Assembly (NCBI RefSeq): GCF_016593255.1
Contig: NZ_AP023212.1
Location: 2,148,001 to 2,212,000 of the forward strand
Source of the DNA: Hydrogenimonas urashimensis
Lineage (GTDB): Bacteria > Campylobacterota > Campylobacteria > Campylobacterales > Hydrogenimonadaceae
Direction of reading: 5' to 3'
Length of the DNA stretch: 64,000 nt
In this document: positions 9,863 to 18,486 of the stretch, piece by piece
Numbering within the stretch: position 1 is the first letter of the stretch
Layout: each line of letters opens with the position of its first letter
The notes under the pieces: generated by a model
Database searches by the model: none
What the model saw: only the letters and a program-made list of their open reading frames with translations
What the model was told of the DNA's origin: nothing
Position numbers and translations under genes: made by a program

Positions 9863-10390
9863 ATGTTCGGAAAAAAACTCAAAACCTACGATTATGACCA
9901 GGAGACGCTGAACCGCTTTCAGTACGCGAAGATCAAAACGAACAAAGGCGACATCTGGTTGAAGCTCTATGTCGACGAAGTGCCCAATACGGTGGCCAAT
10001 TTCGCGACACTGGCGAACCAAGGTTTTTACGACAATCTCAAATTCCACCGTGTCATAAAAGGTTTCATGGCCCAGGGAGGCTGCCCCCACAGCGGTCCCG
10101 GCGGCAATCCGGCGCGCGTGGGAACCGGCGGACCGGACTGGGCCATCGCCTGCGAAACCGACAAAAATGTCCACAGGCATGTGAAGGGGACCCTTTCGAT
10201 GGCCCACGCCGGCAAAGATACGGGCGGCAGCCAGTTTTTCATCTGTTTCGCTCCCTGCCCCCATCTTGATGGCGTCCATACCGTTTTTGGAGGAATTGAA
10301 GAGGATGACGCAGACAGCATGCTGGTTCTTGACAGCATCGATCAGAACGATACGATCGAAACGATCGAAATTCACGCTTCGAGGCAATAA
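9863..10390 (+). CDS. ppiB: Cyclophilin-type peptidyl-prolyl cis-trans isomerase, cytosolic
   Basis: 175 residues with the cyclophilin core: NTVANFATLANQGFYD, the active-site FHRVIKGFMAQGG with catalytic Arg, GTLSMAHAG, and SQFFICFAPCPHLDG with the substrate-pocket Phe and His. There is no signal peptide, so it is cytosolic (PpiB-like). It has an unusually Cys-rich set near the active site (GGCPHSGPGG and CFAPCPH). The gene is transcribed alone from TGGTATAAT at 9823-9831 and has an AAGGA site. About 330 gene-free bases follow. Confidence 0.95.
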   Translation: MFGKKLKTYDYDQETLNRFQYAKIKTNKGDIWLKLYVDEVPNTVANFATLANQGFYDNLKFHRVIKGFMAQGGCPHSGPGGNPARVGTGGPDWAIACETDKNVHRHVKGTLSMAHAGKDTGGSQFFICFAPCPHLDGVHTVFGGIEEDDADSMLVLDSIDQNDTIETIEIHASRQ

Positions 10391-10717
10391 CCCTCTTTTA
10401 AAGATGCGTGCCTCGATACGGTTTCCTCTCTTCTCTTTGGCCGCATAAGGCGCCCGGCCGTCTCACTTCAGCAAGTCTATGCGCGGCGCCGTCGCAAATT
10501 TGAAAACGCATCGACGTTGAAACATTTCCGGTTGGCGGTGCCGCCCGTCTTCTGAAACATTTCGGGTGGATTGGGTGCGACCCTGCCGGTCGATTTTCGG
10601 ATTTAAATTTCGTTTATGTTAAAATAGGTATGAATTTATAAAGCTATTAAAAGAGCAAAAAAGGGCGGAAAAGTCTTTTTTTATTGAGAAGTGATATCCC
10701 AAGGCCAAAGGGAGAAG
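10391..10717 (+). other. Gene-free interval with a short direct repeat
   Basis: 327 bases between the cyclophilin and nadE genes without a supportable reading frame. It holds a partial direct repeat: TGAAACATTTCCGG at 10518-10531 and TGAAACATTTCGGG at 10553-10566, about 35 bases apart, with a GGCGGTGCCGCC inverted repeat between them (near 10534-10545). A TTAAAATAGG -10-like element near 10619 may serve nadE. No tRNA, riboswitch or strong terminator seen. Confidence 0.4.
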
Positions 10718-12625
10718 ATGTACGGATTTTGCAGAGTGGCCGCGGCTGTTCCGAAAGTAAGGGTCGCGAAAGTCGGATTCAATGTCGATCACATGATCGA
10801 TCTGTGGAAAATAGCGGCGGAACAGAATGCCGCCATCATTCTTTTTCCCGAACTTTCGGTGTCGGGCTACAGCTGCGGCGATCTTTTTTACCAGCAGGCG
10901 CTGCACATAGCGGTGGGCAGAGGGCTCGAAAAACTGCTGAAAGCGTCGCAGTCGTGTGCCACGGCGGCGGTCGTCGGGGCGCCTGTGTGGCACTTGGGAC
11001 GCCTCTACAACTGCGCGCTTCTCCTGCAGGAGGGGAAGATACTGGGTGTTGTGCCCAAAACCTACGTTCCGGAACATAAAGAGTATTACGAAAAGCGCTG
11101 GTTTGTCAGCGGCGGCTCTGTTACGAACGAAACCGTGACACTCATGGGAGAGGAGGTTCCCTTCGGCACCGATCTTCTCTTCTGTGGCAAAGAGGGTGTC
11201 AAATTCGGAATCGAAATCTGCGAAGACCTCTGGACCGTGGTGCCGCCCAGTTCCTACCAGGCCCTTGCCGGCGCGACAATCCTTCTGAACCTCTCAGCCA
11301 GCGACGAGATCGTCGGAAAGAGCGAATATCGGGCCTCGCTGGTGGGTACGCAGAGCGCCCGGTGCATGGCGGGCTATGCCTATGCCTCCTGCGGCATGGG
11401 GGAGTCCAGTACCGACGTGGTTTTCGGCGGAGATGTGATGATCGCAGAGAATGGTGCGATGTTGGAGCGGGGCGAGCGTTTTCTGGACGAATCGCAGGTG
11501 ATTTTCGCCGATATCGACGTTCAAAGGCTGGAGACGATGCGACTGAGCGAGGGAAGTTTCGCGGATGGCGAGATCCGTCCATACCGTCATGTTCGGCTTT
11601 TCGATCTTCCCGAAATAAAACAGCTCAACCGATTCGTCGATCCCCACCCCTTCGTACCGTCGAAAAAGAGCGAACGGACGAAACGGTGTCGGGAGATTTT
11701 CGCCATACAGGCGGCGGCGCTTCAGAAGCGGCTTGAGCATATCGGGTCGAAAGTATGCGTGCTCGGCATATCGGGTGGACTCGACTCGACGCTGGCGCTG
11801 TTGGCGACCTACCGGACCTTCGAAATCATGCGGAGGGACCCGAAGGATATCGTCTGCGTCACGATGCCCGGCTTCGGAACGACGGAACGGACACTTGAGA
11901 ATGCCGTGAAACTGTGCGAAGGGCTGGGTGTTACCCTGCGGCGCATCGACATTACCGAGGCGTGCATGGAACATTTCAGGCAAATCGGACACGATCCGAA
12001 GGAGCACACGATCGTCTACGAAAACGTCCAGGCCCGGGAGAGGACGCAGATTCTGATGGATTTGGCCAACAAGCTCGGCGGTATCGTCGTCGGAACCGGC
12101 GATTTGAGCGAATCGGCCCTGGGATGGAGCACCTACAACGGCGATCACATGTCGATGTACGCGATCAACGTCGGCATTCCCAAAACGCTGATACGCTATC
12201 TTGTGGCCTGGACGGCGGAAGTCTATCCCGAAATTTCCGATGTCCTTCACGATATACTCGCCACGCCCGTCAGTCCGGAACTGCTGCCTCCGAAAGAAGA
12301 CAAGATCGTCCAGAAGACGGAGGAGGAGGTGGGACCCTACGAACTGCACGATTTTTTTCTCTACCATATGATCAAAAGCGGTGCCCGTCCGGGCAAGATT
12401 CTCTTTCTCGCCCAGAGTGCCTTCGGTGGGAAATACGACCGCGAAACGATAAAAGGGTGGCTGAAGGTCTTTCTGCGCCGCTTTTTCTCCCAGCAGTTCA
12501 AGCGCAGCTGCATGCCGGACGGGCCGAAGGTGGGCACCATCGCCCTCTCGCCCCGGGGAGACTGGCGAATGCCCAGCGACGCGGAGGTCGAGGAGTGGAT
12601 CAAAGAATTGGAGGAGAGTGAATGA
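10718..12625 (+). CDS. nadE: Glutamine-dependent NAD+ synthetase
   Basis: Last step of NAD synthesis: deamido-NAD + ATP + glutamine. 635 residues in two domains. The N-terminal nitrilase-type glutaminase (about 1-280) has the triad Glu45 (FPELSV), Lys114 (VPKTYV) and Cys168 (IEICEDLW). The C-terminal synthetase has the PP-loop ISGGLDST near residue 350 and GTGDLSE later. The frame opens at a GTG at 10691, but the GGGAGA site lies just before the ATG at 10718, so that start is used. The glutamine-dependent fused form is ordinary in many bacteria, although several Campylobacterota use the short ammonia-dependent NadE. It overlaps the next gene by ATGA. Confidence 0.96.
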   Translation: MYGFCRVAAAVPKVRVAKVGFNVDHMIDLWKIAAEQNAAIILFPELSVSGYSCGDLFYQQALHIAVGRGLEKLLKASQSCATAAVVGAPVWHLGRLYNCALLLQEGKILGVVPKTYVPEHKEYYEKRWFVSGGSVTNETVTLMGEEVPFGTDLLFCGKEGVKFGIEICEDLWTVVPPSSYQALAGATILLNLSASDEIVGKSEYRASLVGTQSARCMAGYAYASCGMGESSTDVVFGGDVMIAENGAMLERGERFLDESQVIFADIDVQRLETMRLSEGSFADGEIRPYRHVRLFDLPEIKQLNRFVDPHPFVPSKKSERTKRCREIFAIQAAALQKRLEHIGSKVCVLGISGGLDSTLALLATYRTFEIMRRDPKDIVCVTMPGFGTTERTLENAVKLCEGLGVTLRRIDITEACMEHFRQIGHDPKEHTIVYENVQARERTQILMDLANKLGGIVVGTGDLSESALGWSTYNGDHMSMYAINVGIPKTLIRYLVAWTAEVYPEISDVLHDILATPVSPELLPPKEDKIVQKTEEEVGPYELHDFFLYHMIKSGARPGKILFLAQSAFGGKYDRETIKGWLKVFLRRFFSQQFKRSCMPDGPKVGTIALSPRGDWRMPSDAEVEEWIKELEESE

Positions 12626-13074
12626 AAAGAGTGTGGATGGTGTGGCTGATTCTCTTTTCGATCGCGGCGGCAGAAAACGGGGTAGTGACCTACAAAAGCC
12701 GCTATAGTGTGGACGAGACAACAAAACGGCTCGTCGCGATAGTTCGGGAGAAGGGACTCACCCTGTTCAAAGTGATCGACCATGCCGAAGGCGCGCGAAG
12801 AGCAGGGAAAAAACTGCGCCCCATGAAACTCGTCATCTTCGGAAATCCGAAAATGGGAACACCGTTTATCCAGTGTTCCGAAACGATGGGGCTCGATCTG
12901 CCGCAAAAAATGCTCATCTATGAAAACAGTGCGGGCAAGACGATGGTGGCTTACAACGCGCCGGGCTACCTTTTTGGGCGCCACAATGTCGGCTCCGATT
13001 GTGCGCGGAAACTTCAGGAGAAAATGGCAAACGCTCTGAAAAAATTCGCCAAACAGGCAGCGGGTGTCAAATAG
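12622..13074 (+). CDS. Exported DUF302-domain protein
   Basis: 150 residues. Residues 1-18 form a signal peptide (KRVWMVWLILFSIAAA). The mature part matches the DUF302 fold: YSVDETTKRLVAIVREKGLTLF near the start, then VIFGNPKMGTPFI, and the conserved hydrophobic strand with LPQKMLIYE followed by YNAPGYL. DUF302 proteins are small alpha/beta proteins of unknown function, often secreted or fused to envelope proteins. The ATGA overlap with nadE and the 3-base gap to queH put it in that operon. No catalytic residues can be named. Confidence 0.85.
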   Translation: MKRVWMVWLILFSIAAAENGVVTYKSRYSVDETTKRLVAIVREKGLTLFKVIDHAEGARRAGKKLRPMKLVIFGNPKMGTPFIQCSETMGLDLPQKMLIYENSAGKTMVAYNAPGYLFGRHNVGSDCARKLQEKMANALKKFAKQAAGVK

Positions 13075-13077
13075 CGG

Positions 13078-14157
13078 ATGCTGGTGCATATCTGCTGCAG
13101 TGTCGACAGCCACTTTTTTCTCCAGAAGCTGAGGGAGGATTTTCCCGAAGAGAGGCTGGTCGGCTTTTTCTACGATCCCAACATCCACCCCTACAGCGAA
13201 TACAGACTCCGGCTTCTGGATGTGCAGCGAAGCTGCGCGAGGCTCGGCATCGAGCTGATCGAAGGCCCCTACGACTACGAAGCGTGGCTCAATGCGGTCA
13301 GGGGACATGAGAACGATCCGGAAAAGGGTGCCCGATGTGAAATCTGTTTCGACCGCCGTTTCGAGATGAGCGCCCGAAAGGCCCGCGAGATCGGCGAAAA
13401 AAGGATGACGACGACCCTGCTTGTCAGCCCGAAGAAATCCCAGGAGCAGCTCGTACGCACCGGTGAGCGGTTCGCCCGAAGCCACGGCGTGGAGTTCGTC
13501 TATGTCGATTACCGCAGCGGCGGGGGCACGCAGCTTCAGCAGCAGGTGAGCAAAAAGGAGAGGCTCTACCGGCAGGATTACTGCGGCTGCATGTTCGGAC
13601 TGACGATCCAGCGAAATCAGCAGCATAAGCTTGCCGACGAACTCTTTTCGCCTGTCGACGGCAGTGTGCTGCCCGGTTCGATCGAAGAGCGCCTCGCCAT
13701 GTATGAGGAACGGCTGAAGATCGAAGAGGAGGGAAAAGAGTACCGTATCGTCCGGCAGAAGTTTCTCAACTACCGTCTCAAATACGGTTGGGTCAAACGG
13801 AAAAAAGAGACGATTCCCTCCTATATTCTTCCCTATTCGGTCATGAAGCGGCGCTATACCAGCGGAAAGATCGAAACAAAACTCGACAGCCTCTACTGCT
13901 TCAACCGGGAAGAGATCCGTTTTGTCCGGCTTCAGGATTTCAACCGTCTGGCGGAGAGATTTTGGCACTCCGTTGCCGAGCTGGTGTACGATCCTCCCTC
14001 TTTCACGGAGGCGCTTCATATCCGGGAAAAGCTCGGGCTGGGGCTTTGGGATCTGTCGCCGATGATCGTCCTGGAGGAGATTCCCGCGGGAAAACTCGAA
14101 ATTCTGATCGAGAGTGAGCAGTATCAGGATGTCAGAGAAATATTAGTCACAATATGA
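13078..14157 (+). CDS. queH: Epoxyqueuosine reductase QueH with C-terminal extension
   Basis: Reduces epoxyqueuosine to queuosine in tRNA, the last step of queuosine synthesis, replacing the cobalamin enzyme QueG. QueH hallmarks are near the N-terminus: HICCSVDS (adjacent Cys pair), FYDPNIHPYSEY, RCEICFDRR, and DYCGCMFGL near residue 165. Together these supply the Cys ligands for its metal/Fe-S site. Typical QueH has about 200 residues; this one has 359. The extra 160 residues (about 200-359) are basic in the middle and carry no motif I know; tRNA binding would be a reasonable guess. The ATG follows the DUF302 stop after 3 bases, and the stop overlaps the fabZ promoter. Confidence 0.93.
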   Translation: MLVHICCSVDSHFFLQKLREDFPEERLVGFFYDPNIHPYSEYRLRLLDVQRSCARLGIELIEGPYDYEAWLNAVRGHENDPEKGARCEICFDRRFEMSARKAREIGEKRMTTTLLVSPKKSQEQLVRTGERFARSHGVEFVYVDYRSGGGTQLQQQVSKKERLYRQDYCGCMFGLTIQRNQQHKLADELFSPVDGSVLPGSIEERLAMYEERLKIEEEGKEYRIVRQKFLNYRLKYGWVKRKKETIPSYILPYSVMKRRYTSGKIETKLDSLYCFNREEIRFVRLQDFNRLAERFWHSVAELVYDPPSFTEALHIREKLGLGLWDLSPMIVLEEIPAGKLEILIESEQYQDVREILVTI

Positions 14158-14163
14158 TAGAAT
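14155..14163 (+). promoter_or_regulatory. Extended -10 promoter of the fabZ-lpxA-clpX-mreBC run
   Basis: TGATAGAAT spanning the queH stop codon, 31 bases before the fabZ ATG. No -35 match. Confidence 0.6.
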
Positions 14164-14194
14164 GATCGAATTTTAAATCGAGGTGATATTAACG

Positions 14195-14641
14195 ATGATG
14201 GACGTTGTAGCGATTCAGAAAATCCTGCCCCACAGGTACCCTTTTTTGCTGGTGGACCGTGTCGTTTCGTGTGAGATAGGCGAAGCGATCGAAGCCTACA
14301 AGAACGTGTCGATCAGCGAACCGGTCTTCGAAGGACACTTTCCCGGCCACCCGATCTATCCCGGTGTCATGATCATCGAGGGGATGGCGCAGGCGGGCGG
14401 CATTCTTGCCTTCGAGAGCATGAGCGGCGACGAACAGGAGAACACGCAAAACAAGGTGGTCTATTTCATGAGCATCGACAAGTGCAAATTCAGACACCCC
14501 GTCCGACCGGGCGACAGGCTGATTTACAGACTCAGCGTCCTCAAACACAAAGGAGCGATCTGGGTACTGGACGGCAAAGCCTACGTCGATGACAAACTGG
14601 TGGCGGAGGCCGAGCTCAAAGCCATGATCGTGGACAAGTGA
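14195..14641 (+). CDS. fabZ: (3R)-hydroxyacyl-ACP dehydratase
   Basis: Fatty acid elongation: dehydrates hydroxyacyl-ACP. About 148 residues of hot-dog fold. It carries [14 protein letters not shown] with the usual His near the N-terminus and [22 protein letters not shown] with the catalytic His and Glu. The ATG at 14195 lies nine bases after GAGGTG; a GTG at 14183 in the same frame overlaps that ribosome site and is rejected. It is followed at once by lpxA (TGATG, 1-base overlap), the conserved fabZ-lpxA pairing that links fatty acid supply to lipid A. Promoter TGATAGAAT lies upstream. Confidence 0.97.
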   Translation: MMDVVAIQKILPHRYPFLLVDRVVSCEIGEAIEAYKNVSISEPVFEGHFPGHPIYPGVMIIEGMAQAGGILAFESMSGDEQENTQNKVVYFMSIDKCKFRHPVRPGDRLIYRLSVLKHKGAIWVLDGKAYVDDKLVAEAELKAMIVDK

Positions 14642-15432
14642 TGACGAAAATATCTCCTCTGGCAGTTGTCGAAGAGGGTGCCAAGATCGGTGAAAACGTT
14701 ATCGTGGAGCCTTTCGCCTATATCTCTTCAAAGGCCAAAATCGGCGACGGGACGACGATCGGCCAGTGCGCCCGTATCGATGGTGACACGACGATCGGCA
14801 GGGAGTGCCGTATCTTTTCCCACGCCGTCGTGGGCTCCATTCCACAGGATCTCAAGTATCACGGCGAGGATGTACAGCTTGTCATCGGGGACCGCAATAC
14901 GATTCGCGAGTTTACGCTGATCAATCCCGGTACCGAAAGTGGCGGCGGCATCACGAAGATCGGCAGCGACAACCTTTTCATGGGATATGTCCACGTGGCG
15001 CACGACTGTATCATCGGCAACCGCTGCATCTTCGCCAACGCCGCGACACTGGCGGGCCATGTGGAGATCGGCGACGGGGTGGTGGTCGGAGGATTGACAC
15101 CGATCCACCAATTCGTCAAGATCGGAGACCTGGCGATGATCGCGGGGGCGTCAGCTCTGAGCCAGGATGTCCCGCCCTACTGCCTGGCCGAGGGGAACCG
15201 TGCCGTTCTCAGGGGGCTCAATCTCACGGGGCTGCGCCGGAATCTCTCCAGGGATGCCATCGATCCCATCCGGGTCGCCTACAAAGAGCTTTTCGAGCGC
15301 GGCAAACCGCTGAAAGAGACGGCCCAAAAGCTGCTTGAAACAACCGAAAGCGAAGAAGTGAAAAAAATGTGCCGTTTCGTTCTGGAGACCAGACGCGGCA
15401 TTCCATTCGAGAGGAAAATCAATGACAAATAG
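14641..15432 (+). CDS. lpxA: UDP-N-acetylglucosamine acyltransferase
   Basis: First step of lipid A synthesis: moves a hydroxyacyl chain from ACP to UDP-GlcNAc in the cytosol. 263 residues. The N-terminal two thirds is a left-handed beta-helix with many hexapeptide repeats ([30 protein letters not shown]). The catalytic His lies in [12 protein letters not shown] near residue 122. The C-terminal helical part contains LNLTGLRR. The start overlaps the fabZ stop by one base (TGATG), and the end overlaps clpX by 11 bases. Confidence 0.97.
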   Translation: MTKISPLAVVEEGAKIGENVIVEPFAYISSKAKIGDGTTIGQCARIDGDTTIGRECRIFSHAVVGSIPQDLKYHGEDVQLVIGDRNTIREFTLINPGTESGGGITKIGSDNLFMGYVHVAHDCIIGNRCIFANAATLAGHVEIGDGVVVGGLTPIHQFVKIGDLAMIAGASALSQDVPPYCLAEGNRAVLRGLNLTGLRRNLSRDAIDPIRVAYKELFERGKPLKETAQKLLETTESEEVKKMCRFVLETRRGIPFERKINDK

Positions 15433-16642
15433 AAGTTGCAGTTTCTGTGGCGCACACGAAAGCGTGGAAAATCCGCTGCTGGCCGGAAACAATGTCTATA
15501 TCTGTAAAAACTGTGTCGTATCGGCCTACAAGATTCTCTTCGGCGAAGTCGAAGAGGAGGGAGAGACCGTCGACCGGGAACTTTTGACACCCAAAGAGCT
15601 CAAAGCGGCGCTTGATCAATATGTCATCGGCCAGGAACGGGCGAAACGTATTCTCTCCGTGGCGGTCTATAACCATTACAAGCGGATATTCAAGCAAAAC
15701 CTCCTGGAGGACGACGATACGGAGATCGCAAAATCCAACGTTCTTCTGATCGGACCCACCGGCAGCGGAAAGACGCTGATGGCGCAGTCGATCGCCAAAT
15801 TTCTCGATGTGCCGATCGCGATCGCCGATGCGACGAGCCTGACGGAAGCGGGGTACGTCGGGGAGGATGTGGAAAACATCCTGACGCGTCTGCTCCAGGC
15901 GGCGGACGGTGACGTGAAAAAGGCGGAGCAGGGGATCGTCTTCATCGACGAAGTGGACAAGATCTCCCGCCTCAGCGAAAACCGGTCCATCACCCGGGAC
16001 GTCTCCGGCGAAGGAGTGCAGCAGGCCCTTTTGAAAATCATCGAAGGGAGTGTCGTCAACATTCCGCCAAAAGGGGGCCGCAAACATCCCAACCAGGATT
16101 TCATACAGATCGATACGTCGAACATCCTCTTCATCTGCGGCGGAGCCTTCGATGGCCTCGCGGAGATCATCAAACGCCGTCTGGGCGGCAACGTGCTGGG
16201 CTTCAACCAGGAGAAACGCTCCAAACAGGAGGACGAGGCGGTACTCAGTTACGTGGAGGCGGACGACCTGGTGGCCTACGGTCTCATTCCGGAGCTGATC
16301 GGACGTCTGCACGTCCTGGCCACACTGAACGAGATCACGAAAGAGGATATGGTGCGCATTCTGACCGAGCCGAAAAACGCGCTGGTCAAGCAGTACAAAA
16401 AACTCTTCGCCATCGACAATGTGGAGCTTACGTTCGAACCGGCCGCGCTGGAGGCGATCGCGGAGCTCGCCATTCAGAGGAAGACAGGCGCACGCGGTCT
16501 GCGGTCCATCATCGAAGAGATCATGGTGGATATCATGTACGATCTGCCGGAGTTCGAAGGATACGAAATCATCGTGACCGAAGATGTCGTCAAAAACGGT
16601 GCCGAGCCGCTTCGCATCAAAAAAAGCAAAAAGAGCGCGTAA
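15422..16642 (+). CDS. clpX: ATP-dependent Clp protease ATP-binding subunit ClpX
   Basis: AAA+ unfoldase that feeds ClpP. 406 residues. The N-terminal zinc-binding domain has CSFCG and CKNC. Walker A is GPTGSGKT near residue 114 and Walker B is [11 protein letters not shown] near 175. The pore-loop region and the [17 protein letters not shown] helix are intact, and sensor-2 lies in TGARGLRSI near the C-terminus. The start is 11 bases inside lpxA, and mreB begins directly after the stop. clpP is not in this window. Linking clpX to lpxA and mreB is typical for Campylobacterota. Confidence 0.98.
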   Translation: MTNRSCSFCGAHESVENPLLAGNNVYICKNCVVSAYKILFGEVEEEGETVDRELLTPKELKAALDQYVIGQERAKRILSVAVYNHYKRIFKQNLLEDDDTEIAKSNVLLIGPTGSGKTLMAQSIAKFLDVPIAIADATSLTEAGYVGEDVENILTRLLQAADGDVKKAEQGIVFIDEVDKISRLSENRSITRDVSGEGVQQALLKIIEGSVVNIPPKGGRKHPNQDFIQIDTSNILFICGGAFDGLAEIIKRRLGGNVLGFNQEKRSKQEDEAVLSYVEADDLVAYGLIPELIGRLHVLATLNEITKEDMVRILTEPKNALVKQYKKLFAIDNVELTFEPAALEAIAELAIQRKTGARGLRSIIEEIMVDIMYDLPEFEGYEIIVTEDVVKNGAEPLRIKKSKKSA

Positions 16643-17677
16643 ATGTTTCTTGACAAACTGATCGGTATTTTTTCGAACGACATGGCCATCGACCTTGGGA
16701 CAGCCAACACGCTGGTTCTCGTGAAAGGGGAGGGTATCATCATCAACGAACCCTCCGTCGTCGCGATCCAGAGCGACAAGACAGGGCACGAAAAAGTGCT
16801 TGCCGTCGGCCATGAAGCGAAAGAGATGGTGGGCAAGACCCCCGGCAACATCCGTGCCGTACGGCCGATGAAAGACGGCGTCATCGCCGATTTCGACATT
16901 ACGGAGAAGATGATACGCTATTTCATCGAAAAAGCGCATCACCGATCCACATTCATACGGCCCCGTATCATCGTATGCGTTCCCTTCGGACTGACGCAGG
17001 TGGAGCGCAAAGCGGTGCGCGAGTCGGCCCTCAGCGCCGGCGCCCGTGAAGTTTTCCTGATCGAAGAACCGATGGCGGCGGCGATCGGCGCGGGATTGCC
17101 GGTCAAAGAGCCTCACGGCAACCTGGTCGTCGATATCGGGGGCGGAACGACGGAGATCGGCGTCGTCTCTCTCGGAGGACTCGTCATCAGCAAATCGATC
17201 CGGACGGCGGGGGACAAGATCGACCAGGCGATCGCCGACTACGTCAAGCGCAAGTACAACCTGCTGATCGGTGACCGTGTCGCCGAAGAGATCAAGATCG
17301 AAGTGGGAAGCGCCCTGCCGCTGCCCGAGGAGCGGACAATGATGATCAACGGGCGCGACCAGGTCAGCGGGCTGCTCAACTCCATCGAGCTGACGAGTGA
17401 AGATGCCAGGGAGGCGATGAAAGAGCCTCTGCGGGAGATCGGCGACGCGCTGAAGGATATTCTGGAACAGACGCCGCCGGATCTGGCGGGGGATATCGTC
17501 GAAAACGGCATCGTCCTCACGGGCGGCGGTGCCCTGATCCGCATGCTGGACAAATATCTCTCCGACATCGTCAAACTCCCCGTCTATGTGGCGGAGGAGC
17601 CTCTGCTTGCCGTAGCGAAAGGAACCGGACGCGCACTGGAAGAGATCAATCTGCTCCAGCAACTCTCGTATGAATAG
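16643..17677 (+). CDS. mreB: Rod shape-determining protein MreB
   Basis: Actin-like filament protein guiding cell wall elongation on the inner face of the membrane. 344 residues with actin-fold signatures: [12 protein letters not shown] (phosphate 1), [18 protein letters not shown] (phosphate 2), and [14 protein letters not shown] (adenosine site). An N-terminal amphipathic stretch [10 protein letters not shown] suits membrane binding. The ATG directly follows the clpX stop, and mreC overlaps by 8 bases. This implies a rod-shaped or curved cell. mreD, rodA and pbp2 are not adjacent. Confidence 0.98.
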   Translation: MFLDKLIGIFSNDMAIDLGTANTLVLVKGEGIIINEPSVVAIQSDKTGHEKVLAVGHEAKEMVGKTPGNIRAVRPMKDGVIADFDITEKMIRYFIEKAHHRSTFIRPRIIVCVPFGLTQVERKAVRESALSAGAREVFLIEEPMAAAIGAGLPVKEPHGNLVVDIGGGTTEIGVVSLGGLVISKSIRTAGDKIDQAIADYVKRKYNLLIGDRVAEEIKIEVGSALPLPEERTMMINGRDQVSGLLNSIELTSEDAREAMKEPLREIGDALKDILEQTPPDLAGDIVENGIVLTGGGALIRMLDKYLSDIVKLPVYVAEEPLLAVAKGTGRALEEINLLQQLSYE

Positions 17678-18431
17678 ATTTCACGGGAAAATCCATCTTT
17701 TTCTCATTGCGGCGGCCGTAGCGGGACTGATTTTTTACAGCCCCGCCGTCCGAAACTTTTTCACCGCATTTTCTTCCACCGTGCAATCCACCTATTTCGA
17801 TACCAAAAAAGAGATCGAAGATGCGATCGCGCGCCATCTGATGCAGGCCGCCACGATCGAATCGCTTCAGACAAAAGAGAAAAATCTCGAAAAAGAGTTG
17901 ATCCTCTGCCGCAGCGACGCCCGGAAATTTCATGCCATCAGCGAATCTTTGCACCTAAGACCCGACACCAATCTCTCCATCATGGCAGTGCGGGCGAAGG
18001 GGTATGCGCTGCTCGGAAATTTCCAGCAGCTCTGGCTGGAGGATTTCCCCGAATACAATCCGATGAAAAACTATGGTGTCATCCGTGCCGGATTCGCCAT
18101 TGGCATCGTGGTCGAGGAGAAACGGCGCCCGCTGATGATTCTCGCCGGCGACAAAGCGTGCAATTTCGCCGTCTATATCGGCAAGAACAGGGCGCCCGGA
18201 ATCGCCATGGGCAAAGATGCGAAACATATGGTCGTCAAATACATTCCCGAATGGATGAAGCTCAATATCGGAGACAGGGTCTACACGAGCGGGCTCGACC
18301 AGATTTTTCCCATCGGCGTGCCTGTGGGCAGGGTGCTTTCGGTTCGGAACATGCAGGGGTTCAAGAACGCCGAAATTCTCCTTTTCGGCGACACCCTTCA
18401 CCCCGATTATGTCTGGGTGGTTGCCCGGTAA
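17670..18431 (+). CDS. mreC: Rod shape-determining protein MreC
   Basis: Periplasmic elongasome scaffold linking MreB to PBP2. 253 residues: a short cytosolic N-terminus, a membrane anchor at about residues 8-27, a coiled-coil region at about 45-85 ([19 protein letters not shown]), then the two beta-barrel domains. It is at the short end for MreC. The family-typical [20 protein letters not shown] is clear near residue 205. It overlaps mreB by 8 bases and ends 55 bases before carB. Confidence 0.94.
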   Translation: MNRFHGKIHLFLIAAAVAGLIFYSPAVRNFFTAFSSTVQSTYFDTKKEIEDAIARHLMQAATIESLQTKEKNLEKELILCRSDARKFHAISESLHLRPDTNLSIMAVRAKGYALLGNFQQLWLEDFPEYNPMKNYGVIRAGFAIGIVVEEKRRPLMILAGDKACNFAVYIGKNRAPGIAMGKDAKHMVVKYIPEWMKLNIGDRVYTSGLDQIFPIGVPVGRVLSVRNMQGFKNAEILLFGDTLHPDYVWVVAR

Positions 18432-18486
18432 ACTTTTAAGAGCTTTTTTTGTAAAATAACAAAATTTCAAGGAGGAGAGCCTCTTC

